Positions 1 to 6,760 of a DNA stretch of 13,179 nt are shown in pieces. Made by a program: the position numbers and the translations under genes. Origin of the DNA: Baffinella frigidus (Eukaryota > Cryptophyceae > Cryptomonadales > Baffinellaceae); NCBI GenBank assembly GCA_026770585.1, contig MU646762.1:131212-144390 (forward strand), read 5' to 3'. The notes below the pieces were generated by a model, which was given only the letters and a program-made list of their open reading frames with translations, was not told the origin of the DNA and ran no database searches. Numbering within the stretch: the stretch's first letter is position 1; each line of letters begins with the position of its first letter.

Positions 1-402
1 GCCCTACGGTAGGGCGTATGGGCCTGCTGGTCACTTAAGGGATAGGGCATAGGGGTTCTTCGCGCCGCTGTCGAGCCAACTAAGCACAAGAATAAAAGCC
101 AGGACCTGAAATCCGGTCCCAGCTTTTTCATTCGAAAAGCCCGTTTTCTTAAGGATGCAGGCCTCGTCGTTGCACGCGCGGTTTGCTAATTGCACTCCGA
201 CCCACAAGATTTCAGCTAAGTCAACCAGCTTACCTAAGTCAACTTTCCCCTGTTTTCGTTTAGATGGACCTGGCCACCATGGACGGCATTTGACTTAAGG
301 CGCTGGCTTTCAGGGGGAGTTGACTTAGGCGAAATGTTCTGGATCCGAGTGTAATTGGGATCTTGGGGCGAGCCAGGAACACCTGAGCCAGGGTGTGGGG
401 TT

Positions 403-610
403 CCACTCGAGGCTGGAAAGGGGAGCATTTTAAATGTGGGGTTGTTAAATTTAGTACCAGTCATGGGCAGGCTTGGTCACGTATCTAACAGATTTCTGTC
501 AGATACGTGACCCAACGCCCCTAATTGTGTGAAAATCACTACACATGTCTTTTTTTTCACTTGTAAAAGAATCCCTGTTTTAAAATAGTCACACTTCTAG
601 CCTCGAGTGG
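403..610. mobile_element. Inverted-repeat element nested in the 1-kb element
   Basis: The arms at 403-434 and about 579-610 are inverted copies: the outer 12 bp (CCACTCGAGGCT) is perfect and the inner part is imperfect around ATTTTAAA. The interior contains the palindrome at 475-512 and the recurrent word TTTAGTACCAG. Its TGTGGGGTTGTTAAATTTAG stretch resembles 2543-2568, which also follows a CACTCGAG word, so the two places probably share ancestry. No coding capacity is seen. Confidence 0.5.
475..512. repeat. 38-bp cruciform-like palindrome
   Basis: The 18-bp arms GGTCACGTATCTAACAGA and TCTGTCAGATACGTGACC are separated by only 2 bp and contain one mismatch. The outer word GGTCACGTA also forms the ends of the inverted-repeat unit at 1859-2342 and begins the repeat at 8897, so it may be a terminal motif shared by several elements. 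Confidence 0.8.
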
Positions 611-718
611 TTAGGGTTTAGGGTTTCTTTGCGGCCCGCAGTAGACCAAATCTCAGATTTGGGTGATGGGGATCTTGGGACGCTCCAGGAAAAACTGTGC
701 CATAGGGAGGACTTAGGG

Positions 719-793
719 TAATTAAATTTACTTAGGGCCGTAATTAACCTTTGTCCAACTCCTAATTAAATTTACTTAGGGCCGTAATTAACC
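719..793. repeat. Two direct copies of a 31-bp AT-rich repeat
   Basis: The 31-bp word beginning TAATTAAATTTACTTAGG and ending TAATTAACC occurs identically at 719-749 and 763-793, with a 44-bp period. The word itself begins and ends with TAATTAA. No function is apparent. Confidence 0.9.
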
Positions 794-1046
794 GACACAG
801 AGCCTTCCGGCGGGGCTGAGCGGATCCTTGCCTCTCCTGGGATCGAGCCGCTTTACAAAAATATTGATAGGTTGCGCCACTATTATAGGTTTGCCCCACT
901 CAACCAGGTTGAGAGACACGGGCAGAGGACCTCAGAATGAGACGAGAGGAGGAGCACACCCTATCCCTTAAGTGGCCAGTAGGCTCATACGCCCTACGGT
1001 AGGGCCCTAGGACCTGCCTAGGACCTCTTGCGGGTCAATTTTGACC

Positions 1047-1067
1047 GGCTGGCCACTTAAGGGATAA
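1047..1067 (+). repeat. Third, truncated copy of the terminal repeat
   Basis: GGCTGGCCACTTAAGGGATA matches the left arm of the 1-kb element (around 22-44) in direct orientation and runs straight into the CCCTATA array. This suggests that the array grew at, or was captured beside, an element end. Confidence 0.55.
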
Positions 1068-1160
1068 CCTATACCCTATACCCTATACCCTATACCCTAT
1101 ACCCTATACCCTATACCCTATGCCCTAAACCCTATACCCTATACCCTATACCCTAGAACC
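1068..1160 (+). repeat. Interstitial telomere-like array, CCCTATA type
   Basis: About 13 units of the 7-mer ACCCTAT occur in a row, interrupted by one CCCTAAA and one GCCCTA variant, then degrade into CCCTAGAACCTGAACCCTGA. The C-rich strand is on plus. The unit differs by one base from the plant-type telomere repeat CCCTAAA. Confidence 0.9.
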
Positions 1161-1173
1161 TGAACCCTGAATC

Positions 1174-1198
1174 TTGACGGACGGCACAAATCCGTCAA
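1174..1198. repeat. Short hairpin, TTGACGGA / TCCGTCAA
   Basis: Perfect 8-bp arms at 1174-1181 and 1191-1198 flank CGGCACAAA. This is one of many GTTGAC...GTCAAC hairpins in the window, several of which hold a TTTGTACC word in the loop (see 6664-6703, 10567-10607 and 11110-11150). Confidence 0.6.
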
Positions 1199-1210
1199 CT
1201 TTGGCGTAAA

Positions 1211-1239
1211 AAGGCAACCTTGCGGCGGTCGCGGTTGAC
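1211..1239 (+). repeat. 29-bp dispersed repeat, copy 1
   Basis: The sequence from AAGGCAACCTTGCGGCGG to GGTTGAC is identical at 1766-1794. In both places it is followed by an AACCGG word. Related degenerate forms occur near 2161-2190 and 2748-2775. Confidence 0.85.
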
Positions 1240-1333
1240 TTAACCGGATAACCACTTAGCGCAGCCGCACCCCCATTAGGTTCCCTCCGTCCGCGACAAA
1301 ATGTGCCCGGAGAAGTCACAGCCGTGCGCTTTG

Positions 1334-1588
1334 CCACTTAGCAGCCACCGGGGTTTTTCCCCTATTCAACCTCCTATTGACAATTTCCCCTATTCAACCT
1401 CCTATTGACAAGGAACTGATTCAGTTTTCTTCCCAGATGAGCTTCATGCACCACTTAGCAGCCACCGGGGCTTCACGGATACAGTCCTCTTAACTATTTG
1501 CACTAGAATCTTATCCATTGCCCTGGAACCTAACCGGAATTTCACCGTGAATTCAAGGTGAAAAGGTCTTCGCTCGCTGCTTAGTGGT
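1334..1588 (+). mobile_element. Dispersed ~200-bp repeat with hairpin, copy 1
   Basis: The core 1384-1580 is a direct homologue of 9822-10020; the first 88 bp differ at about one position. This copy has two internal duplications: a roughly 28-bp unit (CCCCTATTCAACCTCCTATT...) repeated at 1360-1411, and CCACTTAGCAGCCACCGGGG at 1334-1353 and 1451-1470. An inverted form, GCTGCTTAGTGG, closes the unit near 1576-1587, so the repeat may have CCACTTAGCAGC ends. A hairpin at 1540-1563 (TTTCACC...GGTGAAA) covaries with the other copy. There is no open frame. It may be a non-autonomous element or a SINE-like repeat; the family is not recognised. Confidence 0.75.
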
Positions 1589-1607
1589 GTGTACCAAGAC
1601 GATGACT

Positions 1608-1757
1608 TTATCTCAGAAAACGAGTTCTAAAACTCGTTTTCTTAAGTCAATTCCCCTATAAATTTGTCAACTTATGCGGAGAGTAAAGAATAAGTTGACG
1701 AATTTGTAGGGGGGTTGACTTAAGAAAACGAGTTTTAGAACTCGTTTTCTGAGATAA
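1608..1757. mobile_element. 150-bp foldback element, TSD GACT
   Basis: Arms of 67 bp (1608-1674 and 1691-1757) are inverted copies with 4 mismatches around a 16-bp loop, so almost the whole element folds back. Termini are TTATCTCAG...CTGAGATAA. Each arm carries a nested perfect hairpin (GAAAACGAGTT, 4-bp loop, AACTCGTTTTC). The sequence is flanked by GACT at 1604-1607 and 1758-1761. The joined flank GACGATGACTGATC occurs uninterrupted at 2091-2104, as expected of an unoccupied site. No coding capacity: non-autonomous, MITE-like. Confidence 0.88.
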
Positions 1758-1765
1758 GACTGATC

Positions 1766-1794
1766 AAGGCAACCTTGCGGCGGTCGCGGTTGAC
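1766..1794 (+). repeat. 29-bp dispersed repeat, copy 2
   Basis: Identical to 1211-1239. It lies just outside the foldback element at 1608-1757 and leads into the tandem pair at 1790-1841. Confidence 0.85.
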
Positions 1795-1841
1795 CAAACC
1801 GGGCAATTGTACCCCTTGACTAAACCGGGCAATTGTGTACC
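1790..1841 (+). repeat. Two tandem 26-bp units
   Basis: TTGACCAAACCGGGCAATTG and TTGACTAAACCGGGCAATTG start at 1790 and 1816. Both run into a GTACC word, part of the recurrent TTGTACC motif of this window. Confidence 0.85.
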
Positions 1842-1860
1842 AGGATGTTTTTAATACAAA

Positions 1861-1917
1861 TTGGTCACGTAACACCCCGGAATCCGGGGTGAACGAAACC
1901 CTCGTAGCCCACCGACT
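1861..1917 (+). repeat. 57-bp dispersed repeat, copy 1
   Basis: It aligns without gaps to 8897-8953: TTGGTCACGTNACACC, then AACGAAACCNTCGTAG and CCACCGA. This copy is cut by the foldback insertion at 1918, and the alignment to the other copy resumes after the insertion, which supports the insertion boundary. It contains a local palindrome, CACCCCGGA / TCCGGGGTG. Confidence 0.8.
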
Positions 1918-2083
1918 TCATAGGCTAACGGCCTGCAGATGGGGTAGTTAGGCATACGGCATTGCCTAGGACCTCCTACCGTAGGCCGAGGGATCCTAGG
2001 ACCAAAAAGTCTCGGCCCACGGCAGGAGGTCCTAGGCAATGCCGTAGGCCTAACTACCCCATTTTCAGGCCGTTACCCTATTA
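1918..2083 (-). mobile_element. 166-bp foldback element, copy 1, TSD GACT
   Basis: Inverted arms of about 73 bp surround a 20-bp loop containing GGATCCTAGGACC. Termini are TCATAG...CTATTA. GACT flanks both sides (1914-1917 and 2084-2087). It matches the elements at 9292-9457 and 10240-10405 but in reverse orientation, judged by the loop, and carries a few more substitutions than they do. The inner arms contain CCTACCGTAGGCCGAG. Conceptual reading frames across it are only shadows of the inverted repeat. Confidence 0.92.
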
Positions 2084-2197
2084 GACTGGAGACGATGACT
2101 GATCCGAGCGGTCTTTGCACGAGGAAAGCTCTGTTCAGTCAACTACAGGAGGAGTAATGAAGGCTCGCAACCTTGCGGCGAGCGCGGGCCGTTTGAA

Positions 2198-2260
2198 AAA
2201 CGCCGATGTGTACCGGGAGGGGAACGGTTTAGTACCCCCCCCCGGTACAAATCGGTGTTT
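2198..2260. repeat. Inverted pair with GTACCGGG
   Basis: Arms of 20 bp at 2198-2217 and 2241-2260 differ at 2 positions. The loop contains TTTAGTACC and a run of nine C (2235-2243). This is another instance of the GTACC-containing inverted repeats. Confidence 0.75.
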
Positions 2261-2308
2261 CCAACTCGCGAATAGTCTGAATGGACGTTTTCGGGGTTTG
2301 TGGGAAAG

Positions 2309-2329
2309 CCTGCACGGAAAGCGTGCAGG
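2309..2329. repeat. 21-bp hairpin
   Basis: CCTGCACG and CGTGCAGG form 8-bp perfect arms around a 5-base loop. It lies beside the GTACGTGACCAA end of the surrounding unit. Confidence 0.6.
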
Positions 2330-2414
2330 TACGTGACCAATTGCAGACTTTTGGCGTGTTTCCTGGGCACTAATCCAATAATTAACTTATGAATCTGTTC
2401 ACAAGAGTAGCCTC

Positions 2415-2500
2415 GCATTTCCCAAACGGTTGATAAAGACAACCCAAACGGCCTTCAACCCAAATGGTTGACAAATTAGCAAATTTCCCAAACGGTTGGT
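2415..2500 (+). repeat. Degenerate CCCAAACGGTTG repeats
   Basis: Four related words occur in 80 bp: TTTCCCAAACGGTTGATAAA, ACCCAAACGGCCTT, ACCCAAATGGTTGAC and TTTCCCAAACGGTTGG. Spacing is irregular. Frames through it give only repetitive peptides. Confidence 0.65.
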
Positions 2501-2630
2501 TAGAGGCGACCCACTCGAGAATGCTGGAGGATCCTATGTATATGTGGGATTGTAAATGTTTGTACCAGGATAAGGTGTTCCAACCTCGTACCCGGTCTAA
2601 CCAGGGCTTCAGTGGCTCCAAGGGCACTGA

Positions 2631-2684
2631 AAGTTACTACAGAAATGCTACATATAAAAAGTTACTACAGAAATGCTACATATA
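2631..2684 (+). repeat. Tandem pair of a 26-bp unit
   Basis: The unit from AAGTTACTACAGAAATG to CTACATATA is present identically at 2631-2656 and 2659-2684, a 28-bp period. Confidence 0.9.
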
Positions 2685-2792
2685 ACACAAATGCCCACTT
2701 TTAAAAGCAGATCGGTTTTAAATAGGCCCCTCTAGCGTTCTCGTGTGGAGAGGCGACCTTTCGGCGGTCGCTGGCCATGGCATCATACTTTC

Positions 2793-2839
2793 CGCGCTCC
2801 GCAGGAGGTAACGTGCTCCACTGAGCCGATATCACCTGC
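2793..2839 (+). repeat. 47-bp direct repeat left of the minisatellite
   Basis: It runs from CGCGCTCCGC to GAGCCGATATCACCTGC and matches 2994-3040 at 42 of 47 positions. The last part, GATATCACCTGCAAC, appears again at 3098-3112. Confidence 0.85.
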
Positions 2840-2849
2840 AACACTCTTC

Positions 2850-2985
2850 GTCAGCACTATAATACTAGTAGTCAGCACTATAATACTATTAGTAAGCACT
2901 ATAGTACTATTAGTCAGCACGATAATACTATTAGTCAGCACTATAATGCTATTAGTCAGCACTATAATACTATTAGTCAGCACTA
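2850..2985 (+). repeat. 21-bp minisatellite, six and a half copies
   Basis: The unit GTCAGCACTATAATACTATT plus A starts at 2850, 2871, 2892, 2913, 2934 and 2955, with a partial copy at 2976. The period is exactly 21, so each unit reads as a heptapeptide without stops: VSTIILL on plus and a similarly hydrophobic heptad on minus. I regard these as by-products of the period rather than protein, since nothing outside the array supports coding. Confidence 0.95.
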
Positions 2986-2993
2986 AAACTCCT

Positions 2994-3040
2994 CGCGCTC
3001 CGCGGGAGGCAACGTATTCCACGGAGCCGATATCACCTGC
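2994..3040 (+). repeat. 47-bp direct repeat right of the minisatellite
   Basis: Partner of 2793-2839 with 5 differences. The two copies bracket the minisatellite exactly on both sides. Confidence 0.85.
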
Positions 3041-3043
3041 TTC

Positions 3044-3098
3044 TTTCTTCTTCTTTATTACTCTCGATACAGGTCCTAGATAGGCCCTTTAGCCTTGA
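3044..3098 (+). repeat. 55-bp dispersed repeat, copy 1
   Basis: TTTCTTCTTCTTTATTACTC followed by TCGATACAGGTCCT and AGGCCCTTTAGCCTTGA. It matches 8244-8302 with about five differences and one extra TTC in the other copy. No coding frame. Confidence 0.85.
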
Positions 3099-3111
3099 TA
3101 TCACCTGCAAC

Positions 3112-3229
3112 GTGGACCAAACCTCGATTTTACCTCTTTGGCTTTCAGGCGGGTTTTTGAGCCATTCGGTTCGATTTCGGGCTGCTTCACACGAAAAATT
3201 GCTGAAGCCACATCCTCGATTTGGTCCAC
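3112..3229. repeat. Weak inverted pair around a spacer
   Basis: GTGGACCAAA at 3112-3121 is inverted at 3220-3229, and CTCGA words follow inside both arms. The 98-bp spacer has no clear open frame or family similarity. Confidence 0.4.
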
Positions 3230-3268
3230 TTTGGAACCCCACTGTGCCGATATCACTAGAGAGAGAGA

Positions 3269-3384
3269 TTTACCTTTACCTTTACCTTTACCCTAACCCC
3301 GCAAGAAAGACCTTGACAGTTACCTGAACCCTAAACTCTGAACCCTGAACCCTAAACCCTGAACCCTGAACCCTAAACCCTAAA
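3269..3384 (+). repeat. TTTACC run and telomere-like CCCTAAA/CCCTGAA tract
   Basis: Four TTTACC units (3269-3292) run into CCCTAACCCC. After a 25-bp gap, CCCTAAA and CCCTGAA units alternate from about 3324 to 3384. The C-rich strand is on plus. A stretch without recognisable features follows (3385-3582). Confidence 0.85.
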
Positions 3385-3582
3385 TAATAATACCAACCCG
3401 TCCGCCATGTAAGCACCCCCACTGGTCGAGCGGGGGCGACGAGAGCGGTCATGTTGATAGTAACCGGATTTGATTGTAGGTTTGTAAAGCAACTCGTTAT
3501 GGTACGAATTGTAAAACCGAGAGGCTTTAAAACTCCAACTCCTTTGTAAAAGGAAGGCGAGAGGACATCTAGCTCGGTCTCT

Positions 3583-3657
3583 GTCTATTTGGTCTCACCA
3601 AGTTGGTGAGACCGGGCTCTTTCCCGCTCCAAGGTTGACGGATTTGTACCGCGCACC
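3583..3657 (-). repeat. 75-bp hairpin-bearing repeat, copy 1 (reverse)
   Basis: Read on minus it matches 6837-6910 and 7337-7410: GTGYGCGGTAMAAATCCGTC, then AACNTTGGAGCGGGAAAG, then a perfect hairpin and AAATAGAC. The hairpin here (3591-3613) is GGTCTCACCAA / TTGGTGAGACC with a one-base centre. The other copies read GGGCTCACCAA at this place. Confidence 0.8.
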
Positions 3658-3677
3658 CAGCAGTTCAACTGAGAAAT

Positions 3678-3691
3678 CGTAGGATCCTACG
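3678..3691. repeat. 14-bp perfect palindrome
   Basis: CGTAGGATCCTACG, resembling the CCTACGGTAGG words of the foldback elements. The surrounding 3658-3911 also holds CCGAAATTTCGG (3733-3744) and otherwise shows nothing I can assign. Confidence 0.6.
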
Positions 3692-3911
3692 GTTCTGAAA
3701 GTTCATAAGTGGACATTCTCCCCACAGAAAAACCGAAATTTCGGAAAGTTGGTACAAATTCCGTGTACACTGACTTGTTTTCCCAGCTCAACCCAACACT
3801 TTTGCGTGGTTACTGTGTACTGGAACGGGTTCCAGTAAAAATCAAGGGACGCTGAAATGGCGATTTCTCCTCATACTGCGGACTACGAGGCCTGTGTCCG
3901 AAAGTGGAACA

Positions 3912-4153
3912 TCGGAAAAAGTTGGAACACTCTTTACCACACAATTCCCATTGAATGAGTTTTACAGCCTTCTTTTTAAAGTGGTGTGTTTACAACCTTC
4001 TTTTAAAAAAATGTACGGGGAATGGACGTTTGGACAGCAAATGGGGTCGCGGCATGTTTCGTACCATACAATTGCTTTTAGCATCTCCTGAAAAAGAACT
4101 TTGTACCAGGAACTTACTGGTTGTGTGGTAAAGAATGTTCCAACTTTTTCCGA
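3912..4153. mobile_element. 242-bp element with 33-bp inverted termini
   Basis: Arms 3912-3944 and 4121-4153 (TCGGAAAAAGTTGGAACA to CCACACAA) differ at one position. The interior has two ACANCCTTCTTTTWAAA words and TTTGTACCAGG. No clear target-site duplication could be read, so the exact ends are uncertain. Frames through it are short and not protein-like. From 4154 to 4387 nothing further is recognised. Confidence 0.7.
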
Positions 4154-4387
4154 ACTCGGCAAATGGACCAAATTTGAACCTGGCTGGCTCAAACCCTTTT
4201 CACCCGGGTCTAAATATTTTTAGCAGATCTTCCTGGGCGTGACCTCCTCTTCAAAACGGTCAGAAGAAACATGGGCAAATTTCGTCGCGGTCCGTGACTT
4301 CTTTGTGTAGTAAAGAGTGTTTCAGATCGGGCTACAGGCCTCGTACAAAGGGATTTCGTGAATAACCCATGTGGATAATCCACTGCA

Positions 4388-4510
4388 AGCGAGAAAATTT
4401 CGTAGAGGACGTGAAGACCCTTTTAAAACATTGTTGTCGCTGCCACAGCGACTATCATGTGTCTGAGACACATTATAGTGTCTTCACGTCCTCTGCGAAA
4501 TTTTCTCGCT
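4388..4510. mobile_element. 123-bp foldback element with two internal hairpins
   Basis: Arms of 31 bp (AGCGAGAAAATTTCG, then AGAGGACGTGAAGAC) at 4388-4418 and 4480-4510 differ at one position. The interior carries GTCGCTG / CAGCGAC (4436-4452) and ATGTGTC / GACACAT (4457-4473), so the single strand could fold into a branched structure. No target-site duplication was found. Confidence 0.75.
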
Positions 4511-4574
4511 GGAGTGTAATCTCTGGATTTAGGACCCTACTTGAGGCAATCCGTAGGGACATGGGGTTGTTCCT

Positions 4575-4626
4575 ACGGATGTCCTAACCGATTCTTCGTC
4601 ACGGATGTCCTAGCCGATTCTTCGTC
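4575..4626 (+). repeat. Tandem pair of a 26-bp unit
   Basis: ACGGATGTCCTANCCGATTC followed by TTCGTC occurs at 4575-4600 and 4601-4626 with one difference. ATCCGTAGGGA just upstream (about 4549) pairs with TTCCTACGGAT at 4570-4580. Confidence 0.88.
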
Positions 4627-4681
4627 AGGATCGGCCAGCAAATCTCTTCGGCTCGCTGTGTGGTGTGGGTTGGCGGGACGG

Positions 4682-5055
4682 GACCATCGTGATGTTCTTG
4701 ACGGAGAGCCCCGGGTGCAAATCCTGCGTCACCTTCCGCACGCTCGAGTGGTACAGGATGAACGCCGAGCATGGCCGCTTAGCGAGCGGTTTTCTGGCGC
4801 ACTCCTTAGCTGGCGAGCTTGGGTCGCTCTGCCGCACGATCTCGGCGTGAGTCCCGGCAAGACGCGGGGAGGCGACACCGCGAAAGAAAGAAAAGGCCGG
4901 CATCACAGAGTGCAAGGGCCGGCTTGTGCAATCACGTCACCGGTGGAAGCTGGGATCGGGAGAGGCGGACGGGAGCAGACCTGGCACTGCTCGCCGGGGA
5001 CGATGCAGAGCGTCAGGAGGAGCACAGCCACTAGCCCACGGGCAAAGCGCGCCAT
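4682..5055 (-). pseudogene. HMG-box protein fragment, possibly two exons, 3' part missing
   Basis: An open minus-strand frame from the ATG at 4901-4903 to a stop at 4625 contains, at 4682-4780, KRPCSAFILYHSSVRK followed by VTQDLHPGLSVKNI. This matches the first half of the HMG box (known pattern K-R-P-x-S-A-F-x-L, then V/R-x-x-V and H/N-P-G-L-S), a DNA-bending domain of chromatin proteins. The second half, with its G-x-x-W and charged helix 3, is absent: the frame leaves homology after 4682. A GT donor there (ATG|GTCCCG) could end an exon, or tandem repeats and foldbacks may have truncated the gene. Upstream, an ATG at 5053-5055 in good context opens MARFARGLVAVLLLTLCIVP, a hydrophobic leader resembling a signal or transit peptide. 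A 152-bp intron (CAG|GTCTGC at 4981/4980 to GGCAG|AGC at 4829/4828) would join the two in phase. The HMG similarity is read directly; exon joining and the link to the leader are inference. Confidence 0.5.
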
Positions 5056-5889
5056 GCCCCCCACCTTCCGAATTTTCGAAGTGATCCTGCAGGTGATGAG
5101 CCTCAATTTCTTGGTTATCAGGTTATGGAAATGGCTCCAGCGCCATATTTTGACTCAACTATAAAATAGGGCGATGAAGACTTTTAAGCCAGGTTGGCCA
5201 TCTTACGCATCTTACGCCGGTGCGAAACCGAGCAAGGGAGGCGAGGGCGAGTGGCCCAGCGCTGGGTCTGTATCGCCGGCGGTTCAGGAGTTCGCAGGTG
5301 TTCCTGATCTGGTCAGCACCGGCTCCTGCCCCCGCGACGCGGCGCATTTGGGATAAGGCTGGGTGGTCGTTTCCTCCAGGGATTGCGGCTTGGGCCCCTG
5401 AAAAAACGGCACTGGCTGAGCTGCAGCTGCACTGGCTATCTCAGCACCTGGCCGAGCTTGATCTGGGGGCTCTGGTTCTGCCCTGAATTGCCCCGCGTCT
5501 CGCGAACAGTGTCTGCTGAGCGGGGGCAAGCAGCGCTGACTTGGATCCCCCCCTTGCACAGGGAGCGGAGAAGGGAAGGAACCTTCTGCGATGAGGCGCA
5601 GGTACGTGTCACGGGCTGGAGGGATGAACTCTTGGGGTAGAGGGTTACGCAATCAGAACCGCCCTGTTTGCTCCCAGCAAGCCATGGATCCCAGCCCCCA
5701 CTTGAGGACTGGCCGCCCCAGACAGCAAATCCTGACCCCCAAGCCCGCCCTACAGCGATAGCGGCGAGGCGGGGTTGGAAGCGGGGGGGGATCTGGCGGG
5801 GCGAACAAAGTCACCGATGCGCGTCGGCACTCTCTCTCCACTCACGCCCATGGGTGAGCCCATCCCTGGCGTCTCATGCACCCTCAATA
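5056..5889. other. GC-rich stretch without an assignable gene
   Basis: This is the least repetitive segment of the window. A TATA-like word (CTATAAAATAGG, 5159-5170) can serve either strand and lies about 105 bp upstream of the ATG at 5055 on minus. Frames on both strands of 5174-5850 are rich in Pro, Ala, Arg and Ser, the expected result of GC-rich non-coding DNA, and show no motif I recognise. Short G or C runs occur (for example eight G near 5783). It could be the 5' part of the HMG-box locus, but I see nothing that proves it. Confidence 0.4.
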
Positions 5890-6066
5890 TCATGCAAAAA
5901 GCTCACGCCAGCAAGGTACTTACAGCCTACGGATTGCCTACGGTAGGAAGGGGGGCTCCTACGACTTTTAAATTGTGTGGCATTATAAAATTAGTAGGAG
6001 CCCCCCTACCTACCGTAGGCGATCCGTAGGCTGTAAGTACCTCGCTGGCGTAGGCTTTCGGCATTA
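5890..6066. mobile_element. 177-bp foldback element, TSD AATA
   Basis: Arms of about 70 bp are inverted copies with several mismatches. They contain GGTACTTACAGCCTACGGAT, then GCCTACGGTAGG and GGGGGGCTCCTAC, around a roughly 35-bp AT-rich loop. Termini are TCATGC...GCATTA, and AATA flanks both ends (5886-5889 and 6067-6070). It shares the TNAT terminus, the 4-bp duplication and the CCTACGGTAGG core with the 166-bp elements but is otherwise distinct. No coding capacity. Confidence 0.87.
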
Positions 6067-6101
6067 AATATGGCAGAGGTTGTCCCTGACGCCTCCGCGC
6101 T

Positions 6102-6102
<1 letters not shown>

Positions 6103-6135
<33 letters not shown>

Positions 6136-6136
6136 G

Positions 6137-6167
<31 letters not shown>

Positions 6168-6189
6168 TCCATCTCTCTCTCTCTCTCTT
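6103..6189 (+). repeat. Compound CT / CA / TC microsatellite
   Basis: (CT)n at 6103-6133, (CA)n at about 6141-6168 and (TC)n at 6171-6189. The repetitive Arg-Glu and Cys-Val peptides in its reading frames are artefacts of the microsatellite. From 6190 to 6390 I find no supported feature. Confidence 0.97.
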
Positions 6190-6390
6190 CGCCACGCCCA
6201 ACAGATCTGAGATGTGTCCACCGAGCAGCACCAGCAGCCTGACACTGCTGCGGTGCATGATCGGGCGGTGACTGCAAACGAGGGCTCGTAACCTGAGCGT
6301 GATGGGCAGGGTCGTCGGCCAGCGCATCGCGGCCCATCGGGGCGGGGGGGGACAAGAAGCTCAGTGTCAACACCATGCATCGGGTCCTAA

Positions 6391-6571
6391 CCCCTGAATC
6401 CCAAACCCTAAACCCTAAACCCTCGACCTAAACCATAAACCATAAACCCCAAACCCCAAACCCCAAACCCCAAATCCCAAACCCCAAACCCTCAGACCTA
6501 CACCCTAAACCCAAAACACGAAACCCTAAACCCTAACCCCTAAACCCGAAACCCGAAACCCTAAACCCTAC
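6391..6571 (+). repeat. 180-bp degenerate telomere-like tract
   Basis: Successive 7-mers CCCTAAA, CCATAAA, CCCCAAA, CCCAAAA and CCCGAAA, C-rich on plus. CCCCAAA variants cluster in the middle (6445-6490) and CCCTAAA/CCCGAAA at the ends. The tract starts and stops abruptly in unique sequence, so it is an interstitial telomere-like tract rather than a chromosome end in this assembly. Confidence 0.93.
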
Positions 6572-6727
6572 AGGGGACGAGCGACAGTTCGATGGGAACA
6601 GGCGGAAGCCAGTCGAAGAGCGGGAGCCGTGATGGGAGCCGGTCGCGATCCAATCCCGCTCTAAAGTTGACGGATTTGTACCAGGAACGCAGCGTGTCAA
6701 CTTGAGGATAGTCCGTCAGAGAATGAG
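6572..6727 (+). repeat. Dispersed repeat unit with GTTGAC hairpin, copy 1
   Basis: It contains GGGAGCCGTGATGGGAGCCG (about 6624) and a hairpin AAGTTGAC (6664-6671) / GTCAACTT (6696-6703) with GGATTTGTACCAGG in its loop, ending CTTGAGGATAGTCCGTCAG. The hairpin part is homologous to 11107-11167. The GTGATGGGAGCCG block recurs near 6775, 6945 and 7270. Confidence 0.7.
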
Positions 6728-6760
6728 GCAGGACTCGATGGGGACCAGCGACAGCTAGTT

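Larger units (their letters stand above)
1..1005. mobile_element. About 1-kb element bounded by 47-bp inverted repeats
   Basis: Bases 1-47 and 959-1005 are inverted copies with about 4 mismatches. Each arm ends in the near-palindrome GCCCTACGGTAGGGC and contains CACTTAAGGGATAGGG or its complement. The interior carries no plausible coding region; it holds a smaller inverted-repeat element (403-610) and a 31-bp direct repeat. The left edge coincides with the window start, so the outer boundary and any target-site duplication cannot be judged. Termini of this kind suggest a non-autonomous DNA transposon, but a segmental inverted duplication is also possible. Bases 48-402 and 794-958 show nothing beyond short inverted words such as CCTAAGTCAACT (233-244) against AGTTGACTTAGG (318-329). 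Confidence 0.6.
1859..2342. mobile_element. Inverted-repeat unit ending in GGTCACGTA, host of a nested insertion
   Basis: AATTGGTCACGTA at 1859-1871 is perfectly inverted at 2330-2342. The interval holds the 57-bp repeat shared with 8897-8953, the 166-bp foldback at 1918-2083, the inverted pair at 2198-2260 and a hairpin at 2309-2329 (CCTGCACG / CGTGCAGG). The 13-bp arms are short, so calling this one element is an inference. Confidence 0.4.

Noticed and set aside
835-905. tRNA gene on minus, from the B-box-like word GGCTCGATCCC
   Set aside because: The bases around it do not pair as a T stem and no D arm or acceptor stem is visible.
2745-3083. 112-codon frame with VSTIILL repeats as a membrane protein
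   Set aside because: Hydrophobicity comes from a 21-bp minisatellite, equally on both strands; flanks are non-coding direct repeats.
4541-5164. 207-codon plus-strand frame
   Set aside because: It overlaps tandem repeats at its start, gives a low-complexity Arg/Gly/Ser-rich product, and lies opposite the HMG-box frame, which has real family similarity.
5284-5652. 122-codon minus-strand frame in the GC-rich stretch
   Set aside because: Pro/Ala/Ser-rich with no motif. An upstream exon of the HMG-box locus is conceivable but nothing supports it.
5927-6376. 149-codon minus-strand frame
   Set aside because: It reads through the foldback arm and the CT/CA microsatellite, producing Arg-Glu and Cys-Val runs. 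No gene signal.
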